From: Gp6-AA40 sp035263125
Lineage (GTDB): Bacteria > Acidobacteriota > Vicinamibacteria > Vicinamibacterales > UBA2999
DNA: 64,000 bases
Reading direction: 5' to 3'
Assembly: GCA_035263125.1 (NCBI GenBank)
Contig: DATFRP010000219.1
Span: forward strand, 1 to 64,000
Under the pieces are notes generated by a model, which was not told the DNA's origin, ran no database searches, and saw only the letters and a program-made list of their open reading frames with translations. This document shows, one piece after another, positions 1 to 8,594 of the stretch; positions within the stretch are counted from its first letter, which is position 1, and every line of letters starts with the position of its first letter. Made by a program: the position numbers and the translations under genes.

Positions 1-67
1 CGCCGTGATCGTCGTCATCATCCTGCTCACCGATTTCGATGGTGCGTTCATCGGTCCATGGGGTTAA
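1..67 (+). CDS. C-terminal end of an unidentified protein (partial, runs off left edge)
   Basis: Reading from base 2, an open frame runs without a stop to TAA at 65-67. It encodes 21 residues: a hydrophobic stretch (AVIVVIILLTD) followed by FDGAFIGPWG. This looks like the end of a membrane protein whose last helix is followed by a short tail. Only 21 residues are visible, so neither the family nor the reality of the gene can be established. The next gene starts 12 bases later on the same strand. Confidence 0.35.
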   Translation, partial: AVIVVIILLTDFDGAFIGPWG

Positions 68-78
68 CCTGAGAGCTC

Positions 79-318
79 GTGCTCTACCTGCACTGCGTCA
101 TCTGTAGCCGGAAGCAGGCGGACGGCCTGCTTTCCGGCTCGGCCTGGGGACGACTCGAGCTCCCGTCCGGTTCGGCGGTCGACCATCCGTCCGTGAACGG
201 CTCGACGGCGCGCGCGTGCCCGACCTGCGTCGGGGAGTACCCCGACTGGCAGGAACGCGGTCTGACGGTGCTCGGCTTGTCCCGCGGCTACCCGTCGTCG
301 CTGCCCGCGTCGGCCTAG
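79..318 (+). CDS. Small CxxC/CxxC protein of unknown function
   Basis: 79 residues from a GTG start. Two cysteine pairs (CVIC near residue 6 and CPTC near residue 47) are spaced like a treble-clef or zinc-ribbon pair, so zinc binding is a reasonable guess. No signal peptide or membrane segment is visible. It follows the partial frame at the left edge by 12 bases and may be co-transcribed with it. The 139 bases to the next gene contain nothing I recognise. I do not recognise the family. Confidence 0.45.
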   Translation: MLYLHCVICSRKQADGLLSGSAWGRLELPSGSAVDHPSVNGSTARACPTCVGEYPDWQERGLTVLGLSRGYPSSLPASA

Positions 319-457
319 CCCGGTCGCGAGCCCACTCGTCCCGGCGCCCCGGCCACCGGGTTCGGGAACGCCCGCACGGGAATCAACCGGACTCGGTACC
401 TCCTCGAGAGCCGTGAGGCCGGCGCCCTCGCCGATGCGAACTCGGAGCGTAGGCCGC

Positions 458-2128
458 CTAGAAGAGCCCGACCGTCTCGCCGGTCTCGTCGACGTCGATC
501 GCGAACGCGGCGGGGGCCTTCCCGAGCCCCGGCATCGTCATCATGTCGCCGCACAGGGCGACGATCCAGCCGGCGCCCGTGTACGGGCGCAGATCGCGGA
601 CGGTCACGGTGAACCCGGTCGGCGCGTTCCTGAGCGCCAGGTCGTGCGACAGCGAGAGGTGCGTCTTCGCCATGCAGACCGGCGCGTGGCCGAGACCGAG
701 CTTCTCGATCCGCTCGAGATCTTTCCGCGCCTGCGATTCGAGATCGATGCCCGCGGCTCCGTACAGCTTCGTCGCGATCGCTTCGATCTGCTGCACGAGT
801 CCCGAGCCGGCCGGTGTCAGGAACGAGAACGAGTTCGGTTTGTCGCACGCGGCGGTCACGGCCTCGGCCAGCGACACCGCGCCCGCTCCACCCTCTGAGA
901 AACCCGAATGCACGACGACCGTTTCAGCGCCGGCCTTGAGCGCGAGATCACGTACGAGTGCGATCTCTCGAGGCGTGTCGGTCGGAAAGCTGTTGATCGC
1001 CACGACGCACGGCAGTCCGTACTGCCGCACGATGTTCACGTGCGCGGCGAGGTTGTCGGCGCCCTTCCTCAGCGCATCGAGGTCCTCGTTGGAGAGCACG
1101 TTGAACGGCTTCCCGCCGTGCGACTTGGTCGCGCGTACCGTCGTGACGAGCACGGCCGCGCTCGGCGCGAACCCGCCCACACGGCAGACGATGTCGCAGA
1201 ACTTCTGGAAGCCGAGATCGCTCGCAAAGCCGGCTTCGGTGACGACGTAGTCGGCCGACTTGAGCGCAATGCGATCGGCGACGATCGAGTTCGCCGCGTG
1301 GGCGATGTTGCCGAACGGTCCCGCATGCACGAGCGCCGGCTGCCCTTCGAGCGTCTGCACGATGTTCGGCTTGATGGCGTCCTTCATCACGACGGTCATC
1401 GCGCCGGCGACCTTGAGCATCTCCGCCGTCACCGGCTCGCCGTCGATTGTCGACGCCACGACAATGCGACCAAGACGACGACGCAGGTCGGAGAGGCTGC
1501 TCGACAGCGCGAACACCGCCATCACTTCGGACGCCGCGGTGATGATGAACTGACTCTCACGCGGGATGCCGTGCGTCTTGCCGCCGAGGCCGACCACCGT
1601 GTAGCGCAGCTCGCGGTCGTTCATGTCGAGCGTCCGCGGCCAGATCACCGTCGATGGATCGATGCGCAGCGGATTGCCGTTGTAGATCGAGGCATCGAGC
1701 GCCGCCGCCAGCAGATTGTGCGCCGCCGTCACCGCATGAAAGTCGCCGTTGAAATGAAGGTTGATGTCCTCCATCGGCCCGATCTGCGCGTAGCCGCCGC
1801 CGGTGCCGCCACCCTTCACGCCGAACACCGGGCCCATCGACGGTTCGCGAAGACACAGCATCACCTTCTTGCCGATCTTTCCAAGCCCCATCGTCAAGGC
1901 AACGCTCGTCGTCGTCTTACCCTCGCCGGCTTTGGTGGGCGTGATGGCCGTGACGATCACGAGCTTGCCGTTCGGTCGCGAAGCGAGGCGATCGAGGATC
2001 GACAGACGGACTTTGCCGCGGTACAGACCCGATTGTTCGAGCTCCTCGGGAAGAATGCCGGCTGAAGCGGCGACGTCGGCGATGGGACGCAGTTTTGCGT
2101 CATGGGCGATCTGCAGCGCTGATTTCAT
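458..2128 (-). CDS. fhs: Formate--tetrahydrofolate ligase
   Basis: 556 residues, normal for the family. The enzyme activates formate with ATP to give 10-formyl-tetrahydrofolate in the cytoplasm. The nucleotide-binding loop TPTKAGEGKTTT is at residues 63-74, and the LREPSMGPVFGVKGGGTGGG signature follows at about 90-110. An in-frame ATG 33 bases upstream lies inside an AT-rich repeat and would add a non-conserved MHFALQGSNPT, so I start at MKSALQ, which has an AAGGA-type ribosome site about 10 bases before it. It lies downstream of the MetF-like and core-MetE genes on the same strand, so the three plausibly supply and use methyl-folate. An inverted repeat separates it from MetF. Confidence 0.95.
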   Translation of the reverse strand: MKSALQIAHDAKLRPIADVAASAGILPEELEQSGLYRGKVRLSILDRLASRPNGKLVIVTAITPTKAGEGKTTTSVALTMGLGKIGKKVMLCLREPSMGPVFGVKGGGTGGGYAQIGPMEDINLHFNGDFHAVTAAHNLLAAALDASIYNGNPLRIDPSTVIWPRTLDMNDRELRYTVVGLGGKTHGIPRESQFIITAASEVMAVFALSSSLSDLRRRLGRIVVASTIDGEPVTAEMLKVAGAMTVVMKDAIKPNIVQTLEGQPALVHAGPFGNIAHAANSIVADRIALKSADYVVTEAGFASDLGFQKFCDIVCRVGGFAPSAAVLVTTVRATKSHGGKPFNVLSNEDLDALRKGADNLAAHVNIVRQYGLPCVVAINSFPTDTPREIALVRDLALKAGAETVVVHSGFSEGGAGAVSLAEAVTAACDKPNSFSFLTPAGSGLVQQIEAIATKLYGAAGIDLESQARKDLERIEKLGLGHAPVCMAKTHLSLSHDLALRNAPTGFTVTVRDLRPYTGAGWIVALCGDMMTMPGLGKAPAAFAIDVDETGETVGLF

Positions 2129-2148
2129 CGTTGGATTTGATCCTTGTA

Positions 2149-2238
2149 ATGCAAAATGCAAAATTCAAAATGCAAAAGGGCTTTCAGTGCTTCGTTGCAC
2201 TTGTTTTTGAATTTTGCATTTTGCATTTTGCATTACGG
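2149..2238. repeat. AT-rich inverted repeat built of AATGCAAA units (family A)
   Basis: Left arm: TAATGCAAAATGC followed by further AAAATGC/AAATTC units. Right arm: the reverse complement, ending in TTTTGCATTTTGCATTA. A short GC-richer loop separates them. The composition is strikingly AT-rich against the GC-rich background. It sits between the MetF-like gene and fhs. A second full copy lies at 48746-48844, and a half copy (TTTTGCATTAC) lies at about 13470-13480, where it supplies the TAA stop of a DinB-family gene. The hairpin could act as an attenuator or RNA processing site between the two genes. Confidence 0.8.
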
Positions 2239-2244
2239 CGTGCT

Positions 2245-3882
2245 CTAACCCGCTTGTCTCATTTTCTCGGCCGGCTTCCCCGCCTCACCAGCCTTACCAG
2301 CCCCACCCGCCGCACCTGCCTTCGCCGGTGCGGCCTTGGCCTGCCTGGCCGCGAGCGCCTGGTCGGCGGCCGACGGTCCAGCCGTCTGGAGCTTCACGTC
2401 CTGATCGATCTCGACGGTCCGACCGGGGCCGCCGCTCCTCCACAGATCCTTCGGGCGGCCCGGCCTGCTGTCGCGACCGAGATAGAAGTTCAGCCACGAC
2501 GCCGTGCCGGTGAGCGCACGATCCGGCGGCGGGATGAACAGCTTCAACTGGTTGATCGTGTTCGACGCCTCGGCACGCGCCATCACCTTCACCCAGATGC
2601 ACTCCTGATCGATCACCTCGCACGCGCCGTGGAAGGTGCCGCCGCACGGCCCGTTGCGCATCTGCTTGGGACAGGTCTGCGGGCAGACGTACTCCATCGA
2701 CCCGAGCACGCAGTTGCCGCAGTTCTGACAGCCGAACACTTCCTTCTTCGAGTAGAACTCGAACCGCTCGAACCAGTGACTGAGCGTCGGATGCCGATCG
2801 AGCCAGCGGAAGGCACCCGCGATCATCCGCTTCACCGACGACTCTTTCGTGGTCTTCGCCCACGGCACAAACGGCAGGGTCGTGCCGGCCGCGTCCATCA
2901 CGGTCGGGAGAAACGTACGTGTCGGCTTCGGCTGCGGGTCGCGCTTGTAGAGATAGAAGCCGTCCTTCTTGCCGAACTGCAATTCCTCGTAGAGCTCCTC
3001 CCACTTCGGCGCGAGCTCCTCGGCGCGACGAATCATCCATCTGATCTGGTTCGCGTCGTGCGTGCCGCCGATGTAGGCACCTGCGTAACCGATCCCTTTG
3101 AGGACGGCGATCGACCTCGCGCCCCGCTCGAGCCGCGCCTGCAGTCCGCCGTCAGGCGCTTCCGATTCCTTCTTCAGGATCGCGACGAGCTCGTCGGAGG
3201 CCCAGCATCCCGGCGGATTGCCGGTGTTCATCCGTTCGGCCGCACGCCGGCTCAAGACGTAGACGTTGCCGAGGACAGGTGTCTTGATGCCGCGCTCATC
3301 GAGATACTTCTTCAGCTCGACGAACTTCGTGGCGTCCCATCCCACCTGGGTGATCGCCATCTCGGCACCGGCGGTGATCTTCTTTTCAAGCTTCAGATAC
3401 TGATACAGGCAATCTTCGCGCTGGTACTTGAACGGCGACACGGCGCACGAAATGAAGAACGGCGTCCCGGAGCGCGCGCGCAGATCGGCGATGTGCGCGG
3501 CAAGCTGCACCGAGTCGATGTCGAAGACTGCGGTCCGCACCGCCGCCTTCGGCCAGTCGCCGCTGATCGCGAAGATGTTGTGCATCTCGAGCGCCCCGAG
3601 CTGCGCCAGCGTCTTGTCGATGGTCGCGCGATCCTGGCCGACGCAGGTGAGATGCACGTTGGGCACGAGGCCGCGCGCGCGCACCGCCGTGCCGACGCGG
3701 ATCGAATCCTGCCCGAGCTGTCCGCCCGCGTAGCTCGTGATGCTGCCGGCCGCGATCTCGGGGATCATCGCCAGCTTCGAGGCGATCTCGAGCACCTGGG
3801 CCTCGCGCTTGAGGCCCGAGGCCACGAGTTCCGTCATGTAGAGGAACTGGCCGGACTTCACGCGCTCGGCGAGTGCTTTCAC
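2245..3882 (-). CDS. metF: Methylenetetrahydrofolate reductase fused to a MetV-like cysteine-rich C-terminal domain
   Basis: 545 residues. Residues 1-300 resemble the MetF TIM barrel, which reduces 5,10-methylene-THF to 5-methyl-THF. Residues 320-480 carry a MetV-like domain (MTHFR_C type) with a cysteine cluster: C385, C388, C391, C400, C404, C412, C421 and C428 (FGCQNCGNC, CPQTCP, GPCGG). Such domains bind Fe-S or zinc and occur in anaerobe-type MetFV reductases. The last 60 residues are a low-complexity Ala/Lys/Gly/Pro tail. Its start overlaps the core-MetE stop by 4 bases (ATGA), indicating translational coupling. The electron donor cannot be read from the sequence. Confidence 0.85.
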   Translation of the reverse strand: MKALAERVKSGQFLYMTELVASGLKREAQVLEIASKLAMIPEIAAGSITSYAGGQLGQDSIRVGTAVRARGLVPNVHLTCVGQDRATIDKTLAQLGALEMHNIFAISGDWPKAAVRTAVFDIDSVQLAAHIADLRARSGTPFFISCAVSPFKYQREDCLYQYLKLEKKITAGAEMAITQVGWDATKFVELKKYLDERGIKTPVLGNVYVLSRRAAERMNTGNPPGCWASDELVAILKKESEAPDGGLQARLERGARSIAVLKGIGYAGAYIGGTHDANQIRWMIRRAEELAPKWEELYEELQFGKKDGFYLYKRDPQPKPTRTFLPTVMDAAGTTLPFVPWAKTTKESSVKRMIAGAFRWLDRHPTLSHWFERFEFYSKKEVFGCQNCGNCVLGSMEYVCPQTCPKQMRNGPCGGTFHGACEVIDQECIWVKVMARAEASNTINQLKLFIPPPDRALTGTASWLNFYLGRDSRPGRPKDLWRSGGPGRTVEIDQDVKLQTAGPSAADQALAARQAKAAPAKAGAAGGAGKAGEAGKPAEKMRQAG

Positions 3883-4880
3883 TTCCCGAGTTCCTTTCGC
3901 ACCGCACGGGTCCCTTCGACCATCGCGCTCAACTTGCCGAAGGCGACGTCACGCGGCAGACGCACGAGCCCGCAGTCGGGCGTGATGATGAGACGCTCGG
4001 TGGGAATGACCTCGAGCGCGCGGCGGATCCGGTCGGCCACGAACGCTGCCGACTCGACTTCATTGGTCTTGACGTCGATGACACCGATGCCGACCTGGAA
4101 CGGCACGTCCTTGAACAGCTGAATGTCCTCCTCGCCGCGGCGCGCAAACTCCATCGATACCGCCTGCACCCTGGCATCGAGGATCGCCGGAAAGAGGAAT
4201 TTGTAGCTGCCTTCGAACGACGGCTTCCCGTACCGATTGCCGTAGCAGATGTGCAGCGTCACATGCGCATTGATACCATCGACCATCGCGTTGATCGCCT
4301 TCAACGCCCAGGGCAGGTCTTCGGGGAACCCGCCGTAGTAGGGCTCGTCAATCTGCAGGCGCGTAGCGCCGGCGCGAACCAGTTCCTTGAGCTCGAGATT
4401 GAGCAGCTTGCCGATGTCGAGCGCGAACTCCGCTTCGGACGGATAGTGCTTGTTCTGAATGCGCTTGACGAGCGTGTGCGGACCGGAGATCGAGATCTTC
4501 GACAGATGGGTCGTGAACTTCGAGAGGAACTTCGCTTCCTCGTTCAGACCGAGCGTGCCGGTGGCGAGCTTGGTCCGCACGACACTCTCGTAGAAGTCGT
4601 AGTAGAAGCGCTTCGACCCGAGATCGACCTGCACGCCGGGCATCCGCTCGGTGAAGTAGTCGATCATATTGTCACGCTGCGCTTCGCCATCGGAGACGAT
4701 GTCGATGCCCGCCGTCTCCTGATCCTTGATCGCCGCCTTGCGCACGGCGTCGTGCATCTCTTCGAGATCGCGCTTGCTCAATCGTCGCGAGAGGTACTCG
4801 TTCTTGGCGCGCTCGAGCCATTCGGGCATCGAGTAACTGCCGATCACGGTCGTCGGAAGCAGAGGGAGTGGCGAGGTCAT
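3879..4880 (-). CDS. Core-MetE-type methionine synthase (C-terminal MetE domain only)
   Basis: 333 residues, less than half of full MetE (about 750), matching the catalytic barrel alone. All four zinc/homocysteine-site ligands are recognisable: H210 and C212 (LHICYGN), E244 (SMEFAR) and C303 (TPDCGL). The N-terminal PTTVIGSY motif is typical. Stand-alone core-MetE proteins in other bacteria and archaea are thought to take the methyl group from a corrinoid protein rather than from methyl-THF directly. Here the gene is coupled by a 4-base overlap to a MetF-MetV fusion, which supports a methionine-forming role. No corrinoid protein is seen in the window. Confidence 0.85.
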   Translation of the reverse strand: MTSPLPLLPTTVIGSYSMPEWLERAKNEYLSRRLSKRDLEEMHDAVRKAAIKDQETAGIDIVSDGEAQRDNMIDYFTERMPGVQVDLGSKRFYYDFYESVVRTKLATGTLGLNEEAKFLSKFTTHLSKISISGPHTLVKRIQNKHYPSEAEFALDIGKLLNLELKELVRAGATRLQIDEPYYGGFPEDLPWALKAINAMVDGINAHVTLHICYGNRYGKPSFEGSYKFLFPAILDARVQAVSMEFARRGEEDIQLFKDVPFQVGIGVIDVKTNEVESAAFVADRIRRALEVIPTERLIITPDCGLVRLPRDVAFGKLSAMVEGTRAVRKELGK

Positions 4881-4902
4881 CTATTCATCCGTCAGTTTGT
4901 AG

Positions 4903-4928
4903 GGCGGGTCTTGCTCTTGAGACCCGCC
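4903..4928. repeat. Perfect 9-bp-stem hairpin (GGCGGGTCT...AGACCCGCC)
   Basis: Perfect 9-base arms around an 8-base loop, in the 53-base gap between the MidA-like methyltransferase and core-MetE. No T-run follows in either direction, so it is not a classic intrinsic terminator. The layout resembles a palindromic repetitive (REP-like) element. I see no second copy of this exact arm here. Confidence 0.6.
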
Positions 4929-4933
4929 ACCTT

Positions 4934-6412
4934 CTAGTCACGTTGCGTCGTGTACAGGATGCTCGTCTTCGTGCCCGGCCGATACGGAAACGGCGCGAAG
5001 TGCACGTCGTACCCCGCACGCGCGCCGACGGCGCGCAGCAATGCCCCGTTCACCCAGGTCACGAGCGACCCATCCAGCTTGCCGGGCCCCTTGAAGCCCT
5101 TGCGATAGTCGTCCATATCGCTGACGAAGATGTCCTGCACCTGCAGATACCCGCGCGGATGCAGCAGGGGCAGTGTGTTGGCGAAGCTTTCGCCCGCCCC
5201 GCGCGAGATGTGGAACCGCACGTCGTCAGGCGCTTCGGCGAGCAGATCCTCGAGGTGCGTGCGATTGAGGCCCGGCGGCACGTGCGCGTCCTCGCCTGCG
5301 TCGAGCAGCCGCAGCCGCTCTTCGAGCTTGAACGTGTCCCAGAGCCGGCGCCAGAACTCGACGCCGCGCTCGCCGGAGAAGACCGCGTGCGGCCCGCCGT
5401 CGAGCAGCGTCTTGACGAGCGCCGGCAGGCTGTCGCGGGAGACACCGAAGTCGGAGACGAGCGCGTCGATCATCGTGCCGTTCAAGTACGGCCGCACTTC
5501 TACGAGATACAGCTTGCCGTCGCGGCGCACGAGATCGTCGAACGGCAGGTTGTCGTACACGTTGGTGAGGTGCACGTACATCAACTTGAACCGGTACTTC
5601 GACAGCGTCTTCTCGGGATTCAGAGCATCGAGCGGAGCCGGGCTGACATGAGAGCCGTGGTGCGCGACGGCGGCCATCGCGCGCTCGAGGCTCGTCGGGG
5701 AGTAGTCGCCGAGGATGAAATGGAGACGCGAATAGAACGAGGTGCCGCACTTCTCGTCGAGCGCCTTGAATCGATCGAGCCACGCGACCGCCCGCGCCCC
5801 CGACCCGACGCCGATCTCGAGCCCGACGATGTCGTGTGGAAGCTGGCTGCGGTTCTCCAGATCGCGCAGCAGCGTCCAGAAATCCGCGACGGCGTCCGAG
5901 ACCGCCTGCGGGTGGTTGGCGTCGGACTGCCCACCCGGCAGCGCCGCCTCGAACCCTTTTCCGGAGGAGGCCTCCCAGTCGCCGAGATGCCGCCAGAACA
6001 GACGGTTGAAGCTCCAGATCAGGCAGTCGCGGTATGGACGGAACTCGTCGAGATAGACGTGACGGCCGCCGTTGGCCTCAGGCTGCCCGATGCTCCTGAC
6101 CGCGGTCGCCAGCACCTCGGGAATCCGCGCCGCGTCGGCCTGGCGCATGTCGATCGCAATCTCGGCCAGCGAGAGCGGCTGCCCCTGGGGATTGGTCGTC
6201 CGCCGGACGATGACCGGATCGCGGAAGTTGGTTTTGTATTGAATCCAGTCGAGGTGGATTCGCAACGACGGCGCCAGCCGCGCGTCGAGCACGCCTTCCT
6301 CGACGAGCGACATCAACGACCCTGTCACCAGGCGCGCGATCTCACTCTGCGGCGACCGTTGATCGCCCTTCGGCTTCTTGAGTTGCGAAATGTGATTGAT
6401 GTGGACGATCAC
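4934..6412 (-). CDS. SAM-dependent methyltransferase, MidA/PF02636-like
   Basis: 492 residues. A class I methyltransferase motif I (GLEIGVGSG) lies at about residues 197-205, and the acidic post-motif HFILGDYSP follows. A segment like the MidA/SAM_MT_28 family (HLTNVYDNLPFDD, then LYLVEVRPYLNGT) comes next. It is larger than mitochondrial MidA-type proteins, with a 190-residue N-terminal region of unknown role. It lies 53 bases upstream of core-MetE on the same strand, so it may be first in a methionine/SAM-linked operon. The substrate is unknown; arginine methylation is known for eukaryotic MidA homologues but cannot be assumed here. Confidence 0.7.
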   Translation of the reverse strand: MIVHINHISQLKKPKGDQRSPQSEIARLVTGSLMSLVEEGVLDARLAPSLRIHLDWIQYKTNFRDPVIVRRTTNPQGQPLSLAEIAIDMRQADAARIPEVLATAVRSIGQPEANGGRHVYLDEFRPYRDCLIWSFNRLFWRHLGDWEASSGKGFEAALPGGQSDANHPQAVSDAVADFWTLLRDLENRSQLPHDIVGLEIGVGSGARAVAWLDRFKALDEKCGTSFYSRLHFILGDYSPTSLERAMAAVAHHGSHVSPAPLDALNPEKTLSKYRFKLMYVHLTNVYDNLPFDDLVRRDGKLYLVEVRPYLNGTMIDALVSDFGVSRDSLPALVKTLLDGGPHAVFSGERGVEFWRRLWDTFKLEERLRLLDAGEDAHVPPGLNRTHLEDLLAEAPDDVRFHISRGAGESFANTLPLLHPRGYLQVQDIFVSDMDDYRKGFKGPGKLDGSLVTWVNGALLRAVGARAGYDVHFAPFPYRPGTKTSILYTTQRD

Positions 6413-6549
6413 CGCTTCGGGCCGCTTCTCGTGTTGGGGACTCTGACGCCTATTCCTCGCGCCAACCAGCCTTACAGTCTATTGCATAGGTGTGGGGAAG
6501 TCATCCGCGTGGCGAAATTCCGCCCTTCGAACACGCTAGACTCTGCACG

Positions 6550-7578
6550 ATGCGTCCCGCGCTCGCGGTCTGCCTCGTCTTCATGGCCGGGTTGCCCTGG
6601 CTTCTTGCCGCACAACAGGCTCGCCCGCGCCCTCCGGTCCTCTCCCGTCTCACATGGTTCGATCGCGCGGGTACACGGCTGGGTGGAGTCGGACCAGTCG
6701 CCGATCACGGCAACATCGAACTGTCGCCCGACGGCATGCGCGTCGCCGTCGCGGTTGCGCCGCACACCGGCAGTCCTCGCGACCTCTGGATCTACGACAC
6801 CAGAACCGGCGCCCGCAGTCAGTTCACCTCCGACGCCACCGACGAGAACTGGCTCGTCTGGTCGGCCGATGGGCGGCGCGTCATCATGAACGCGGGGCTC
6901 GAGAGCCTCGATCTGTTCGAAGCGCCCTCGAACAACGCGGGCTCGCGGACGAGGCTGCTCGCCGATGGCGATGGGAAGTGGCCCGTGAGCCTGTCGCCCG
7001 ACGGCCGATTCCTCCTCTACGTGACCAACAGCCGCCAAACGAACAACGACATCTGGGTCCTGCCGCTTCGTCGACGCGGCCGGCCCTTTCCTTTTCTTCA
7101 GAGCGAGGCGTCCGAGAACTGGGCGGCGTTCTCGCCCGATGGAAAGTGGGTGGCGTTCAGTTCGACCGAGGGCGGTCAGTCGGAAGTGTACGTCTCGAGG
7201 TTCCCGGCGAACGGTCGACACTGGCGCATCTCGGCCGACGGCGGCAGTCAGGCACGCTGGCGTCGCGACGGCAGAGAGATCTTTTATCTCGCACCCGATC
7301 GCACAGTCATGGCGGTGTCGGTCAGGAGCTCCCGCAGCGACCTCTCGGTGGACGACTATCGCCCGCTGTTCCGCGCGAACTATCCGTACGGCGCCTATCA
7401 CGCGTTCGACGTCACGGCCGATGGTCAGCGTTTCCTCGTGAACACGATTGTGGTGAGCGCCGCCGACTCCGTCGTCGCCAGCAGCGACACGGAGGGCACC
7501 GAGAGAGTCACGGAGTCTCTTACGCCACAAAACACACAAAACACGAGACGAGACATGGAGAAGAGGTCTCAACAATGA
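6550..7578 (+). CDS. Secreted PD40/TolB-like beta-propeller protein
   Basis: 342 residues starting at MRPALAV; the frame stays open 60 bases further upstream, but the signal peptide (about residues 1-21) supports this start. Repeated blades carry SPDG motifs (IELSPDGMRVAV, SLSPDGRFLLY, FSPDGKWVAFS) and W-x-x-DG motifs. It resembles the C-terminal WD40-like part found fused to serine/threonine kinases in acidobacteria, but here it is exported and has no kinase. The last 25-30 residues (TEGTERVTESLTPQNTQNT) come from an ACGGAG/ACACAAAAC repeat that has run into the frame. The stop overlaps the next start (ATGA). Confidence 0.75.
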   Translation: MRPALAVCLVFMAGLPWLLAAQQARPRPPVLSRLTWFDRAGTRLGGVGPVADHGNIELSPDGMRVAVAVAPHTGSPRDLWIYDTRTGARSQFTSDATDENWLVWSADGRRVIMNAGLESLDLFEAPSNNAGSRTRLLADGDGKWPVSLSPDGRFLLYVTNSRQTNNDIWVLPLRRRGRPFPFLQSEASENWAAFSPDGKWVAFSSTEGGQSEVYVSRFPANGRHWRISADGGSQARWRRDGREIFYLAPDRTVMAVSVRSSRSDLSVDDYRPLFRANYPYGAYHAFDVTADGQRFLVNTIVVSAADSVVASSDTEGTERVTESLTPQNTQNTRRDMEKRSQQ

Positions 7579-7793
7579 CAGCCCAGGATGAACTCGTCCC
7601 GGTCTCGACATTCCGCTCGGTTGCGGATGCCCAAATCGCAAAAGGCATCCTGGATGAAGTCGGCATCCCGTCGATCATCCAGTCCGACAACGCAGGCGGC
7701 ATGTATCCCGCGCTCGATTCGGTCAACGTGCTGGTTCGAGCAGAAGATGCGGAAAAGGCCACGGAGGCGCTGAACAGACGGCATCATCCGTGA
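7575..7793 (+). CDS. DUF2007-type small protein
   Basis: 72 residues. The pattern is that of the DUF2007 'putative signal transducing protein' family: an N-terminal strand (LVPVSTFRSVADAQIAKGIL), then EVGIPSIIQSDNAGG, and a C-terminal LVRAEDAEKATEAL helix. No signal peptide. The ATG overlaps the previous stop by 4 bases, with a purine-rich GGAGAAGAGG about 8 bases ahead, so translation is probably coupled to the PD40 protein. The molecular role of the family is not established. Confidence 0.8.
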   Translation: MTAQDELVPVSTFRSVADAQIAKGILDEVGIPSIIQSDNAGGMYPALDSVNVLVRAEDAEKATEALNRRHHP

Positions 7794-7798
7794 ACTCT

Positions 7799-7897
7799 GC
7801 CACGGAGATCACGAAGATCACCGATGGAATGTGGCCACGGAGAACACGGAGAACACGGAGTCTTGGCCACGAGGAACACAAAGATGATCTTCGTGGC
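7799..7897. repeat. Purine-rich CACGGAGA repeat with terminal hairpin (family B)
   Basis: Tandem CCACGGAGA / ACACGGAGA units, followed by a GGCCACGA ... TCGTGGCC inverted pair (about 7867-7897). It fills the gap between two convergent genes (DUF2007 and the CAP protein), a position where a bidirectional terminator would sit. Related elements lie at 11797-11925, 25863-25983, 42529-42717 and 57840-57868. Confidence 0.65.
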
Positions 7898-7904
7898 CTT
7901 CGAT

Positions 7905-8402
7905 TCAGCGAGGCGTCCCGAAGACTTGCACGTAATAGGGTCGCCCGGCGGAGTCCCGCGCATATCCGGCACCGATCTCGCGGAACGCGCTGTTGAGGAT
8001 GTTGGCGCGGTGACCCGACGAGTGCATCCACGCGTCGACGACGGCAGCGGCACTCGATTGGCCCATGGCGATGTTCTCGCCGTAGGTCGACCACCGGTAC
8101 CCGACCGCCGCCAGACGATCGGCCGGCGTCGGATACTGTGCGCCCGGCAGTTCGTGCTCCATCCGGCCAAGCTGCGCCATCTGATCGGCCTGCAGCTGCG
8201 CGGCCTGCATCAACTGCGCGCTCGTGCGAAAGGCGGCGATCCCCGCGTTGGCCCGTTCGGCGTTGGTGAGTTCGACGATCGACGAGGCCACTGGCCCGCC
8301 GTCGCCGCCCGGCGGTACCTCCGTCGGGCTGGCGGGGGTGGCGCAGGCGCACGACGCGACAAGCAGCCAGACAAGCGATGTCCGCCGGAGATAGATAGCC
8401 AT
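7905..8402 (-). CDS. CAP/SCP-domain lipoprotein
   Basis: 165 residues from MAIYLRRTSLVW. The signal peptide ends in a lipobox (LVASC, Cys near residue 17). The CAP domain follows: VELTNAERANAGI, AAQLQADQMAQLG, then YGENIAMG, and the CAP signature WMHSSGHRANILNSAFREIG. Secreted bacterial CAP proteins of this length (YkwD-like) have no single known activity. The frame is open 102 bases further upstream, but the lipoprotein signal fixes the likely start. It is divergent from the secreted gene at 8595, sharing a 192-base intergenic region. Confidence 0.85.
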   Translation of the reverse strand: MAIYLRRTSLVWLLVASCACATPASPTEVPPGGDGGPVASSIVELTNAERANAGIAAFRTSAQLMQAAQLQADQMAQLGRMEHELPGAQYPTPADRLAAVGYRWSTYGENIAMGQSSAAAVVDAWMHSSGHRANILNSAFREIGAGYARDSAGRPYYVQVFGTPR

Positions 8403-8594
8403 GGCAGTCAGCGGGAGTTGCAAGCGACGGGCCGCAAACAGAACCCGGGTTTGTGGCGTATTCCCGAACAGAGCGCCCGCCGTATTTTGGCGCTTGAACA
8501 CCATTTTGTGAATCGCTTACGCTTGCGCCACAATACGTGGCCGTTATCGGTAGTACTTATCAGTGGATACCCTCCACCTGGAGACGAGTTCGAG

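Noticed and set aside
2095..6889. Two very long plus-strand reading frames (2095-4122 and 4868-6889) opposite the MetF, MetE and methyltransferase genes
   Set aside because: They lie antisense to clear enzyme genes, have Arg/Glu/Leu/Val-rich compositions expected of antisense frames in GC-rich DNA, and show no recognisable motif.
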